Positions 8,544 through 18,164 of a DNA stretch of 31,933 bases are shown piece by piece. The translations under genes were made by a program, and so were the position numbers. Under the pieces are notes generated by a model, which saw only the letters and a program-made list of their open reading frames with translations, ran no database searches and had not been told where the DNA came from. The first letter of the stretch is position 1. Each line of letters begins with the position of its first letter. The stretch lies in assembly GCA_003427395.1 (NCBI GenBank), contig BFEA01000609.1, positions 323,713 to 355,645 of the forward strand. The letters are read 5' to 3'. Source of the stretch: Chara braunii (taxonomy: Eukaryota > Streptophyta > Charophyceae > Charales > Characeae).

Positions 8544-8674
8544 TGGAAGTCACTCCTCGTGTCCTTCGGGACATCCGTTAAAATTGGAACGATACAGAGA
8601 AGATTAGAGAAGATTAGCATGGCTCCTGCGCAAGGATGACACGCATAAATCGAGAAATGGAAGTCACTACTCGT
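8544..8674 (+). repeat. 17-bp target-site duplications around the U6 copy
   Basis: TGGAAGTCACTCCTCGT (8544-8560) and TGGAAGTCACTACTCGT (8658-8674) differ at one base. They abut the U6-like sequence exactly at its 5' end (8561) and at its 3' end (within the AAATGG at about 8655-8660). This is the signature of target-primed reverse transcription. Confidence 0.8.
8561..8657 (+). pseudogene. U6: Retroposed U6 spliceosomal snRNA pseudogene
   Basis: The sequence follows plant U6 from its first base. It has a shortened 5' hairpin (GTCCTTCGGGAC), then AAAATTGGAACGATACAGAGA, GATTAGCATGG, the CCTGCGCAAGGATGACACGC block and AAATCGAGAAATGG. A 10-bp tandem duplication (GAGAAGATTA at 8597-8606 and 8607-8616) falls on the ACAGAGA box that pairs with the 5' splice site. 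The 3' end lacks the oligo-T terminator. The 40 bp upstream show no TATA box, and I see no plant upstream sequence element. Together with the flanking 17-bp duplications this marks a retrocopy, not an active gene. U6 retrocopies are well known in mammals through LINE-1 activity. Confidence 0.85.
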
Positions 8675-8821
8675 CTGCACTACTCTCTCCGCCGGATCAA
8701 GCAGTGGTCTGTTGGCCCCTGTGAGGAAAGCGAAATTCGTTTTTTTTAAAGATTTCGGAATAGCAAAAAGAAACATAATGAATACAGTAATCCCAACACC
8801 GCCTCCATTTGGGGGGGAAGG

Positions 8822-8854
<33 letters not shown>
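8822..8854 (+). repeat. A33 homopolymer
   Basis: An uninterrupted A33 tract between GGGGGGGAAGG and CCCTCCC. No flanking direct repeat is evident. The length is uncertain in any assembly. Confidence 0.7.
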
Positions 8855-8856
<2 letters not shown>

Positions 8857-9068
8857 CTCCCTACCCCCCGCGTCTCCCCTTGTATTCGGGCCGTAACATC
8901 AACGACCAGCATGATACGGCCGTGTAATAGTAATAGAATCGACGACCCTTATCTCCCAGGCGATCTCTATTCAGTAACCTGTACGATTTGGGCTCTATTC
9001 TGTTCAGTCAGTCACGAGGTCAGGCCCAGAACTGCGGCCTCAGCGCCCGCGAAGTTAGCATGAACCTG

Positions 9069-9164
9069 CGATTGGGACCCCAGTTACTAGGGCTCATCGA
9101 TTGGGTCCCCAGTTACAAGGGCTCATCGATTGGGACCCCAGTTACAAGGGCTCATCGATTGGGA
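9069..9164 (+). repeat. 29-bp tandem repeat, 3.3 copies
   Basis: The unit CGATTGGGACCCCAGTTACA plus AGGGCTCAT starts at 9069, 9098 and 9127, with a partial fourth copy at 9156-9164. Copies differ at one or two positions. It is a minisatellite with no coding sense. Confidence 0.9.
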
Positions 9165-9424
9165 CCGTAGATGTTGAAGATCGACGGCAGGAAACGAAGC
9201 GCACTCGGGATCTCGGCCGCGGGTCAGGTGGGACTTCGTCAGGCGGTCAGTCAGTCCTTTTTTTTTTTCCCTTGTTTTTTTTTTCCTTCGTATGGCAGTT
9301 CGCATTGGGTCGGCACAACGGGGGGGGTCCGAAGGAATACATAGGGGGGAAAAAGCGAAAAAAAACACGGTGTGTTTCCGAACGGTACTAGAACCTGGCC
9401 AGTATGTCGGCCGGATTCGTGCGA

Positions 9425-9426
<2 letters not shown>

Positions 9427-9466
<40 letters not shown>
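9427..9466. repeat. T40 homopolymer
   Basis: An uninterrupted T40 tract just upstream of the first of three direct-repeat-flanked A-rich inserts. It may be the tail of a minus-strand retroposon whose body I cannot delimit. Confidence 0.6.
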
Positions 9467-9468
<2 letters not shown>

Positions 9469-9474
9469 GATGCT

Positions 9475-9523
9475 AAAGTTAGGATGCAAAAATAAATAAA
9501 ATAAAAAAAAAGTTAGGATGCAA
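9475..9523 (+). repeat. A-rich insert flanked by 15-bp perfect direct repeats
   Basis: AAAGTTAGGATGCAA at 9475-9489 recurs perfectly at 9509-9523. Only 19 bases (AAATAAATAAAATAAAAAA) lie between. This fits a tail-only retroposition: target-site duplication, tail, target-site duplication. Confidence 0.65.
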
Positions 9524-9710
9524 TCTCCCTCCTGACGACCAGGGACTGTTCCCCCAGTTCCGCACGTCCCGTGTTCCGTGCCGTCGATCGGCGCAATCGA
9601 CGGTCTCAAACGATGAGCTCCGGGAAATGGGACCGGGACCTTAGACCTTAGAATCCTCTCTGTAGGGAGATCATATACATTTTTCCGCGACCACAAAAGG
9701 CGGGAGAAAA

Positions 9711-9761
9711 GAGGGCCCAAAAAAAAAAAAAAGGAAAAAAGAAAAAAAAAAAGAGGGCCCA
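9711..9761 (+). repeat. A-rich insert flanked by 9-bp direct repeats
   Basis: GAGGGCCCA at 9711-9719 recurs at 9753-9761; with the preceding A bases the match is 13 bp. The insert is A-rich, broken by GG and G. The layout matches the neighbouring inserts. Confidence 0.55.
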
Positions 9762-9828
9762 GTCCGACAGATGTGTTCCCAAACAGTTCCACTGTCAGTG
9801 GATCTTGTCTTGCTTCCGCGGCGCGGCC

Positions 9829-9894
9829 GGGATGGGCTGATGTGAAACAAAATAATAATAAAAAAGAAAAAAAAAGAAAAAAGGGATGGGCTGA
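9829..9894 (+). repeat. A-rich insert flanked by 12-bp perfect direct repeats
   Basis: GGGATGGGCTGA at 9829-9840 recurs at 9883-9894. The 42-bp insert begins TGTGAAACAAAATAATAATA and continues as an A-rich tail. This is the canonical order for a severely truncated, poly(A)-tailed retroposon. Confidence 0.65.
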
Positions 9895-10605
9895 GGTGGT
9901 CTGGGCTTCTTCCGAGTGTCCTAAGCTGCGCGGCCTCAGGGCATTTGTACTCTGGACGAGCGGACAGGGGTTCACCTCCCTCCATGGCTGGCCGGTCGAT
10001 CGGTCGCGGCCCACCGTTTATTTGCCTGCCTACCGTTAATGTATGTGGTCAGAAAATATCGCTTATCATTCCCTCCGGCCCTGTCTGTAGCTGTCAGCAG
10101 CAGAAGGTTCTTGAGCGTGGTCAATGCAAGTACAGCAGTCCTTGGCTGCTCCAAAGAGCACAACGAGTTGTTTGAGAGGACTTCAACGGCATTCATTCGC
10201 CCGGAGAGCAGATGCAGAAAAACAGATCGATCCCGATTTCCTCATACCTTTCCGCAATTATGTCCACAGTCAGGCGTTGAGAATCCAACCCTCTTTCGAC
10301 ACCACTTGAAAATACTTGAGTTTCAAGTGCACACTGAACGAGAAATTGTGATTATTAGAGCCACAATGCAGATGTAGTCACCTGCATGGATTGTGATTAT
10401 TTACACTTACTCGATTTATTACTATTATTTTTTTTGAAAATACGGGCCCAGTGCCCAAGGCTTGTATTATCCATGAAAAACAGAGGCCGGGGTCCTCGCA
10501 GTCTACCCGGAATAAAGATCATCTGGGAGCATTACCCAGTTTCGCTTACAGGGAGGAGCCCTGCAGGGGACCAAAACCCCTGGACCAACCATACTATAGC
10601 AATAC
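9895..10605. other. Unannotated stretch upstream of the MITE
   Basis: No gene is recognised. Open frames are short and lack motifs. The block at 10490-10516 (GGGTCCTCGCAGTCTACCCG and following) resembles 12651-12677, so part of this stretch is a dispersed repeat. Confidence 0.3.
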
Positions 10606-11077
10606 CAAGGGGCTCGTTAGACACTCCTATTGAAATCCTGGGGCAAAAGGAAAAATTCCTTTTGGTTCAAAAGGAAATTTGGGCCCTTCGTTCCACCTGT
10701 CCTCGGGGACGTCACCCGAGGACATTTCCTTCGAGCGATGTCAGAAAAGAAAAAAGAAAAGAAAAACAAAATCAAATGTGCTTGAGGCCTTCAGCCAATA
10801 GGGTGCCGCCACGATCCAGATTCTCAGTTGTAAAGTCTCTCTAGAGTCTCTGCCCATATGCCCGCTCCTCTCCGTGAAACGTGGATTCCTTTTGCCCAAG
10901 GGACCTCGTGAAGTCCCTTGGGCAAAAGGAAGAAATGGCTGGGGAATCCTTGGAGCCCGAGGAATTTCCTTCGGAGTGTTTTCACTCTTTTTTTTCGGAC
11001 TGCATCCCCGAGGATAGCTGGAACGAACAATTCCTCAGGGACTTTACGCGCCCGAGGAGTGTCTAACGAGCCCCCAA
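10606..11077. mobile_element. 466-bp Harbinger-type MITE with 3-bp target-site duplication CAA
   Basis: The element runs from 10609 to 11074. Its ends are perfect inverted copies, GGGGCTCGTTAGACACTCCT (10609) and AGGAGTGTCTAACGAGCCCC (11055-11074). CAA flanks both sides (10606-10608 and 11075-11077), the 3-bp duplication size of PIF/Harbinger. Subterminal CGTTCCA(C/G)CT(G/A)TCCTCGGGG blocks recur in inverted orientation. There is no coding capacity. The last 137 bp (10938-11074) are collinear with the last 137 bp of the large element ending at 30752, so the MITE belongs to the same family. Confidence 0.85.
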
Positions 11078-11269
11078 CGCAAACAGAAGTTTCAACAGAA
11101 ATGACCGAGGCAGCGTACTGTATGCTGCTGAAGCACTTGAGCCTGTCACCCCCCTAACTCGGGAGGTTGGAACCTATGTCAGTTCCTTGAAGGATAGCAC
11201 TCCCTCCTTGCCACTCTAACATCCACTACTGCCCTCCTACTGTGAAGACAGAACCCAGTGCTCAGGTAA
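11078..11269. other. Unannotated stretch between MITE and LINE remnant
   Basis: No gene or repeat recognised in this short AT/GC-mixed stretch. Confidence 0.3.
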
Positions 11270-12300
11270 TTAGCTGGCATCTAAGAGCCAGCCGCCAAAT
11301 TCCACTTTACTTCCTTCCACCTTCGCCATCAACTCGCCCAGGGTCCAAGTCCCCAGGAACCATGCCAAACCCCCAGCCCTCTGCTGGGATCGTAGAACTT
11401 TTCTCCTCCAATCGCTCAGGATTACGAGTCTGATCTGAGTTTTCACCGAGGTCTTGATTGAGAGGTCCGACAGAAAACGCCCTTCGAAGACGCATCTATT
11501 CCTCACATCCCAGATTACCATTATCAGACAGGCCCTTAGTGTGCCTGGGCTACGTAGCCCCAACCCTTGTGAAGTGAGAAGTTATCCGGAGGTCCCCCGA
11601 GCAGGATCCAACTCTCGTCCCAGGGGAAGGCTGGGCCACTGATTCGGTCCCACTGCGCTCTCCACCAATCCCAAATGTGTGCCAATAATGGACAGGAGAG
11701 CCAGAGGTGAGTGGTGGACTCTGGTGTCCTTTTACATCCACTACAGAGAGGAGAAATTTCCATCCCTCGATCCACTAGCCAGACGAGAAATTTCCATCCC
11801 TCCATCCGCTAGCCACACAGCAGATGGGGTGGCTAGCGAAGATAAGAGCCACAGCAGGGCTGCAGCTCTTGGCATGGGTGCTGCATGAAGTTGTTCCCAG
11901 CAGCGTGGGAGGGCTCTTAGAATCTCTTCTTCTTCAAACGAGGTGGCGACTGACCATCTACTGACTGCCACCATCAATGGCGATCTATTTGGTTGTGTGA
12001 GACTGTATCCAACCGCCGAGCTGTAGTCAGTTAACCAAGCTTCCTTAGAAATGATCCTGGGACCTCTCCAAGTCCACATTCGGGGGTCTAATTTCAGCAG
12101 CCTCACTGGTGTGCCTCCGGCCCAGAGGATGCACGACCAGTCTCCTTTTCCATCACAACTTCCACGAACCCTGACCTGTAGGAGATTCCCAAGAGGTCTA
12201 GCTATTCGGGAATGCATAACCTCTTGGTCCTCTTCTCTGATCATGAGCTGTGCCGTGTTCGCCTGTCTTTCCCATGCGTCTTACTCGGTCTATGGTTCCA
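11270..12300 (-). pseudogene. LINE reverse transcriptase C-terminal region (zf-RVT type), frameshifted
   Basis: Three overlapping minus-strand frames give the C-terminal domain of a plant-type LINE RT. The first (12244-11741) ends in AAALLWLLSSLATPSAVWLA, the helix that precedes the zinc-binding domain. The second (11805-11536) has MEISPLCSGCKRTPESTTHL followed by WLSCPLLAHIWDWW, matching the C-x2-C...H-x3-C pattern of zf-RVT. The third (11563-11270) has LIMVIWDVRNRCVFEG, typical of the region after it. The frame change at about 11785 is explained by a 34-bp tandem duplication. The catalytic RT core is absent, so this is a 5'-truncated LINE. Confidence 0.75.
11751..11818. repeat. 34-bp tandem duplication inside the LINE remnant
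   Basis: Units 11751-11784 and 11785-11818 both begin GAGAAATTTCCATCCCTC and differ at about four positions. Since 34 is not a multiple of three, the duplication shifts the LINE reading frame. Confidence 0.85.
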
Positions 12301-12700
12301 TGTACACTTGAGGAAACCCTTGAACAGGCTGCACTTGAAACCGAAGTCCACGGCTTGACCAATCCTGGACCAGGATCGCCTGCTGGAAACAAAGAAAAAC
12401 AAAAAAAGGGCCCCACTTGGAGTGCTGACGGTATCCCCTCGCACTTAAACTCAAGGCTCCCCAGAGAGGTACCTTGAGTTCAAGTGCGATTTTGCCCTGG
12501 CCACACTTGAGTTTCGAGGGCGGGCACTTGAGAGCCGGAAAGTAGAAACAACTCTGCGGCGACCTTAGGGTGGGTCGAACGAAGAATTTTCCTTCAACCC
12601 TTGAGTTCAAGTGGTGTAGAACGAGGCCCTTTGCCTGTGGGACCTCGCCCGGGGGTCCTCACAGTCTACTTGGAACAAGAAACATACTCTGAGCAAGATT
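12301..12700. other. Inverted-repeat-rich stretch with CACTTGA..TCAAGTG motifs
   Basis: No gene is recognised. ACTTGA/TCAAGT motifs recur many times (for example near 12308, 12330, 12442, 12479, 12508, 12529 and 12608). An 18-bp-stem hairpin lies at 12439-12489. Similar CTTGAGTTTCAAGTG sequence occurs near 10316. This could be a small non-autonomous element, but I cannot define its ends. Confidence 0.35.
12439..12489. repeat. Hairpin, 18-bp stem with 15-base loop
   Basis: TCGCACTTAAACTCAAGG (12439-12456) pairs with CCTTGAGTTCAAGTGCGA (12472-12489) with one mismatch. No T run follows, so it is not a bacterial-type terminator. It is likely part of a foldback repeat. Confidence 0.7.
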
Positions 12701-13309
12701 GAGTCAGGTACAAACTGGCCTAGCTCGGTACACCCCTGAACTGTTGAAATGCGGACCTGAGTTCGAACTCCACTCGATGTGGATGAGTAAAATATTGCGA
12801 TTGGGAATACCTAGGGCCAGTCGGTATCTCAAGGCTGTACCCCTTTTATGGGGAAAAAAAAAAAAAAAAAAAACACACGAAGTTTGGTTAGGCCTCGGCC
12901 CGACTGCATGGTGGAGAGGGACTGAAGCTGGACAGTGGACACCATCGGAGCTTGAAAGAAAGGCGGAACCCCACTGCACCTGTCTGGGGTGGAATCGTTT
13001 TTTGGAATAGCCAATTCAGAGGGTACTTTCCCAAAATTGGAAAGCACCCGATGGCATGCGCGGATCTGAGAAACCCAGCAGGTAGGCCTTCGAATGTGTG
13101 TCTCAAAGCATTGGGCGACACAGCACGCTCCGGTATGACTGCAGTGCTGACATTCCTTGCTAAGCTGGATTGCTCGCGGCATGGTGCTCTTGTGCGCTGC
13201 AATGGAGGCAGCGAACAAACGCTGTGCAGATGAGCACAGGTTGTGAGTTTTTGAGCACAGCGGAGGGGTTCGGAAGGACCTTCAAAAGGTGGGGAAGGAG
13301 GAGGACAAG

Positions 13310-13965
13310 GTTTTCGTGGGGTTTTGCAGATTGCCTCACATAGTTTTCAACGAGGCACTGGCACGAATTTCTCCTCACAGCCAAGAAACTTTGGGCTGCA
13401 ATTGCTTGTCGCAGAGAAGTTTGCATGTGCATTGATCAGGCAGGCAACTGGTGGTTATTGTAGACAAACAGGGCACACGTTGGGAGTAGGTTTGGCCAGC
13501 GCTACATGCAGCAATGAAGATGGTGGCGGAAGCCATCCTCAAAGAGAACTGACACCTCATTGTGTTTCCGGAGGGACCATGACTGGAGGATGCCTTGAAC
13601 GCGTTTGAGCAGCAATGAGCAGCAAGAGTTCCCGGGCTGTGTGGGTGCGATTGGTTGCACCCACCTGTACATCCAGAAGTTGGGGAATGCTTTCTACGAC
13701 AGGACTCGTTAGTTCTCCATCATTACACAAGTTGTTTGTGATCACAAGTTCAGGATTGCGAACGTGTACATCAGATGTCATGGGTCTGTGCATGATTCTC
13801 GTGTTTTGCCGCTGTCTCTGTTGTTCGATAACGACTATCTTCAAGGAATTCTTGGCTATATGCATCATCCACAACTTCTTGGTGGACTCAAAGATTCACC
13901 TCGGCGACTTGGTCTCACTCAACTGCGATAGCGAGGACTCTGATGCAAATAGCCGACCCCGCTGA
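13310..13965 (+). pseudogene. Relic PIF/Harbinger transposase (second family), first catalytic Asp replaced by Gly
   Basis: Fragments in several plus-strand frames line up with the DDE_Tnp_4 transposase order. They are FCRLPHIVFNEALARIS (about 13318-13370), ALIRQATGGYCRQTGHTLGVG (about 13430-13495), FPGCVGAIGCTHLYIQK (about 13630-13680), a VCDHKFRIANVY stretch and HGSVHDSRVLPLSLLF (about 13780-13830). The usual GAIDCTH catalytic aspartate reads Gly here. A 10-bp tandem duplication (TGAGCAGCAA twice, about 13605-13624) causes one of several frameshifts. No complete frame remains. It differs from the transposase at 22-23.5 kb in motif wording, so it belongs to another subfamily. Confidence 0.75.
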
Positions 13966-14178
13966 CGTTGTTGATGTATGAACCCTTCTGCATCCGCCGC
14001 CAAACTGTCTCATGATGACAACCCTATGGCGAATTCGTATGGTGGTATGGACAGTACTAGAGAGATTAGAGTGAGGCTGATGGCACGAGGATGACCATGT
14101 TGAATGCATGGTACTGAGCTCAGTCCTTGGCGTTCGTAAACAAAATGGATGTTGGTGTGCCTGTGTGTGTGAGTGTGT

Positions 14179-14181
<3 letters not shown>

Positions 14182-14267
<86 letters not shown>

Positions 14268-14268
14268 N

Positions 14269-14325
<57 letters not shown>
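14182..14325. repeat. (GA)n microsatellite, about 144 bp, with one N
   Basis: Near-perfect GA dinucleotide repeat with an ambiguous base at 14268. The Ser/Leu and Arg/Glu open frames across it are artefacts of the repeat. Confidence 0.95.
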
Positions 14326-14327
<2 letters not shown>

Positions 14328-14329
14328 TG

Positions 14330-14980
14330 CAGTCTGATTTGTAATGTGAATGGCCTGCTGTCAACTTTTCATTTGTGGTCTCTCTCGCTTTCCCTTTCCT
14401 ATACACAGCCTCTTTATGTTTACACCGCAAGTACACGGCCCCAGCCTTGCAGAAAGTTTTTGTCGCCACAAGCAAAACTCGAAGGGGCCGCACGGCGTGG
14501 GGCACCGCTGAAAAAGAAAATCGGCGGCCTCCGAAGTGGTGTGGGTTTCATGCTGACACCCGCGGGCAGATGTATGGTGTACTGGTGCTTTATGGGAATG
14601 CATGTGATGCACAATATGCACTTTCTGTTGTCCTTTGTTGTACTATAATTATCACCATTTTGCACCTCAAGGGAAATAATCAGAAATTCATTAAGGTGTT
14701 TGTAGGCTTTATTATTCTTGTTGACCTTTTCTTCATGCATTCCAGGTGAAGTGTAATCACCAAATATTGCGTCCCCTCCACATCATAACGATGATGAGGG
14801 AGACTGGAGTGGACGGCGTGGGGAGAAAAGGTTGGAAAGAGGATGGGGCAATCAGACCTGGATGGACAACAACAACATGGAGGGCAGAGACACAAGGACA
14901 CCCATGTAGCTCGTGCCCCCTCCTTTAAGCGGCATCTCCCAACCATTTGCCCCCTTACATAGGTAGATAGCCTTGGCATT
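14330..14980. other. Unannotated stretch
   Basis: Overlapping short frames on both strands have no recognisable motif. I see no RNA gene or element end. Confidence 0.3.
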
Positions 14981-16019
14981 CAGTCCTACATTCATGTCGA
15001 AAAGGTGACTAGAACCTTTTGTATTGAGCGGAGGGTCCAAACTGTCTTGAAGATAACCACCAAAGCAAGGGTTATGAAAGGGAAGGAGGTTTCTTTTACG
15101 TCGAGCATCTTTCCTTCCATTTTTAAAAAGAAATTATCAACCCCCTATCCATACGATGTTCTATGATAACTCGATTTGAGAGCCTACTGTCAATATGATT
15201 AGGAGGGTGAAGGAGATTGACGATAAGAGAGTTGCATGAAGCACTTTGAAGTTACACATCCTCCTGTCTGAATCAGTCTAGTAAAGGAGGAGGTCTTGCA
15301 GTCACTTAGAAGAATTTCAGCCAACGAAGTCATCCCCTTCTCCTACAAAGAGGCACGCGGTTCAAATGTCAAGGTCTGACTACTTTTGCCATCACCACTC
15401 TTATACCAAAGACCTTAGACTATGATGTGAAACGTTATAATTTGGCAGAGCAAAGAGAGTCATTTTCTCTTTTATTTGCCAGTATGTTAGTGTTATGATG
15501 AAGACTTCGCGGGACAATAAAAGAGTTGTGCATAAGGGAGACAGGGATCTGACGTAGAACTACAGATCCAAAATCTTTCGAGATCCGCCTAGTAGGTCAT
15601 TGATTCCTAGTCGCAATCACGATGGTTCTTACTGGGGAAACATTGTTGACTATGAAGTTCATGTTGCTAAAGAAACTGAACATAAATGACACGAGGGATA
15701 AGGAGAGAGTTTCTCTCTTTTCCTTACATTTAGGACAACTTAGAGAAGTTATGTTACTGGCTGGATTACTACGCAAAGACATCAAGGTGCCCAACACCAG
15801 ACCTATGTTGGATAAAGAGGATGTTTGTGGCTTTGCCATCTGAATCCAGTCCAGTCACGTTTATGGTTACATTTGACCTGAACCGGTAAAGTGAGAAAAA
15901 AAAAAGTATATTATTTGTTCATCTCAACATAGAAAGACGTTTATTTGTGCAAATTAGCAGCATGTAGTTCTTGTCAAGGACAACTGGACGTCAAATGAGC
16001 ATAATAATAACTTCATAAA
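14981..16019. other. AT-rich stretch without recognisable genes
   Basis: Stops are frequent in all frames, and the longest open stretches (about 73-80 codons at 15597-15843) lack motifs. Base composition is clearly more AT-rich than the DNA to either side of 15-20 kb. Confidence 0.4.
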
Positions 16020-16877
16020 TTCAGAGGGGGAAAACAAAATGATTATTGAGATTAATGGTTTTATGGTTTCTCTGTACTCCTTCTGGCCTTGATACTATAT
16101 GAGACTTTTTTTCTCTCCTGTGTAAACGCATGTGCCTCTAGTCTTCCTTGGGTCGTTTTGAATGTCGGTTGATTACAAGTCTTTACTTTGTCACTCTTGT
16201 TTCCTTTCTTAAAAGTCGAGTTACCACGTGTCCTAAATAACTTGATGATATTGCATGCTTTAAAAAACATTGCTCTATAATGAACATTTTAGAGCTTATC
16301 ATTGGTTTTCAATATTATGCATTTATTTGAGGCATCACAAGAGTGTCTGCCTGCTATAAAAACAAGAAATGAGGGAACATGGAACAAACTAGGAGCCTAT
16401 GATTGGGAAAATAGTAAGGATGTTATACACAATCTTTGAGTTTAGTAAAGGGGAAGAAAAAAATTGACTATTGAGATGAATGATTTTATGGTTTGTTTGC
16501 ACTCCTTCTGACTTTGATACTATATCGGACTTTCTTTCTCTCCTGTATCTATGCATGGGCCTCTAATCTTCATTGGGTCAGTCGTTTCAAGTGTCAGATA
16601 ACTATAAGTCTTTACTTTTTCACTTTTGTTTTCTTACTTAAAGTTGAGTTACCACGCATCCTAAATAACTTGAAGTTATTACATGCTTTAAATTTTAAAA
16701 TAATTTGCTCTGTAATGAACACTACAGACCTTATCACTGATTTTCAATACAATGCATTTATTTGAGGCATCGCAAGAGTGTCTACCTACTATGAAACCAA
16801 ATAATGGAACAAAGAACAAACTAGGGGTTTGTGATTGATAAAATAGTGAGGATGTCATGCACAAACTTTGAGTTTAG
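16020..16877. repeat. Diverged tandem duplication, 425-432-bp unit
   Basis: Unit 1 (about 16020-16445) and unit 2 (about 16446-16877) align end to end. TTATGGTTTCTCTGTACTCC at 16061 matches TTATGGTTTGTTTGCACTCC at 16486, ATGCATTTATTTGAGGCATC recurs near 16316 and 16752, and both units end in GAGTTTAG (16438 and 16870). Base changes and small indels are scattered, so the duplication is old. No coding function is seen. Confidence 0.85.
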
Positions 16878-18160
16878 AAGCTCAAACTTTAGGGTAGTCA
16901 ATCCCCTGTGAAAGTGAATGTCTATAATGTAAAGATCTTTTTATATTGTAAGGAGACACTTGACTCAATTTCAAGCAGATGCAACTCTTTAGTAATAAAC
17001 CGAAGCAATAAAAAATAGTGTTAGCTAGTTATGAATGAGACTCGTCTTATCTCCATAATTGGTATTGCTCCTTATGTGAAAAAGTGGGGGAAAAAAATTG
17101 TGTCATCAAGATCAAGTGATATTTTGTTTCACGTTGATTAAGTAATTTTTACTAATTTATGTGTATGTACACATAATGTTGAGATATCTCGTATTTAAAA
17201 TCAAATTTTATAAGTGGACGATTGTTCAACAATACCCGTATCCATCAATAGGTTTGTTTCTAAGCTCTTTGCTTACTAAGGCAGGGATGGTCGTTGGCTC
17301 CGCTACTTACTGTTTTGCACTTCGAGCCTTAGAGGTATTTATAAACAATCTAAGTTGCCACCCCGAGCTTTAGGAATTATAAGTTTAACATATGGAATCA
17401 TTGGAATCGAGGGCAAAGATGTTGACAATTAATTTTAGTAGTCATTTCATGGAATATGAAAACGTCACTGATGATGCTAAAATCATGCTTATAAGACTTT
17501 GCATAACTCTCAAAGGTGACAATTAACTTGGATAAATTCATCTATAACTTACCCAACCATTACTGCTTGGTGGTCAAATGGTAGAATGTTGATGGCACAT
17601 TTGTATAACCTTGTAATGCCTACTGTCATCACACATTAATCCAAGTCACTCTCCACCTCACCTTTGAAAAACTTTAAAACATATTATAATCAAATAAAGA
17701 TATTAAAAAACATTGGTACAACACATTACGCTTTATGTAAGTCAATCTGCAAGACACTGTTGAATGTTGTAGTTACTACTCTGCCTTAAACATATAGATA
17801 AGGCCACCTGCATAGGACGAGTAAAAAAAATGTAAACATTTAGAACTACTTTTTGGTCCATAATAGTAAATTTGGTCGAGGATGCATATAATAAACCTCC
17901 CAGTGAGTCCTCCGATAGCTTCCATCAGGTGACCGGAGACATTATATTCATTATATATGTGTATCTGTGTGTGCTATGTAATACGTTGTACGCAGTGTAC
18001 AAATGCGTGATGCATACAATGTATGTATAATTAATTGTTGACACTCGTGTATTACCGTATAACATTGTATTTCCGGGTGTGTCTCACAAATGTTGTATAC
18101 ACCCTGCAGAACACACTATGGCCTCTTCATAGTACACATGGGCACAATAAATAAATAAAA
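16878..18160. other. AT-rich stretch without recognisable genes
   Basis: No protein or RNA gene recognised. A lone A-box-like TGGTCAAATGGTAG near 17571 has no B box at tRNA distance. Simple TA/TG-rich sequence lies near 17940-18060. Confidence 0.4.
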
Positions 18161-18164
18161 ATCA

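Noticed and set aside
8561-8657. Functional U6 snRNA gene
   Set aside because: No upstream element or TATA box, no T-run terminator, a 10-bp duplication in the ACAGAGA box and flanking target-site duplications.
9069-9164. CRISPR-like array from regular 29-bp repeats
   Set aside because: The units are directly adjacent with no spacers; it is a minisatellite in eukaryotic DNA.
13915-14505. 196-codon minus-strand frame rich in Ser-Leu
   Set aside because: Most of it is the (GA)n array read on the other strand.
17560-17620. Possible tRNA or SINE promoter (A-box-like TGGTCAAATGGTAG)
   Set aside because: No B box at tRNA distance and no cloverleaf.
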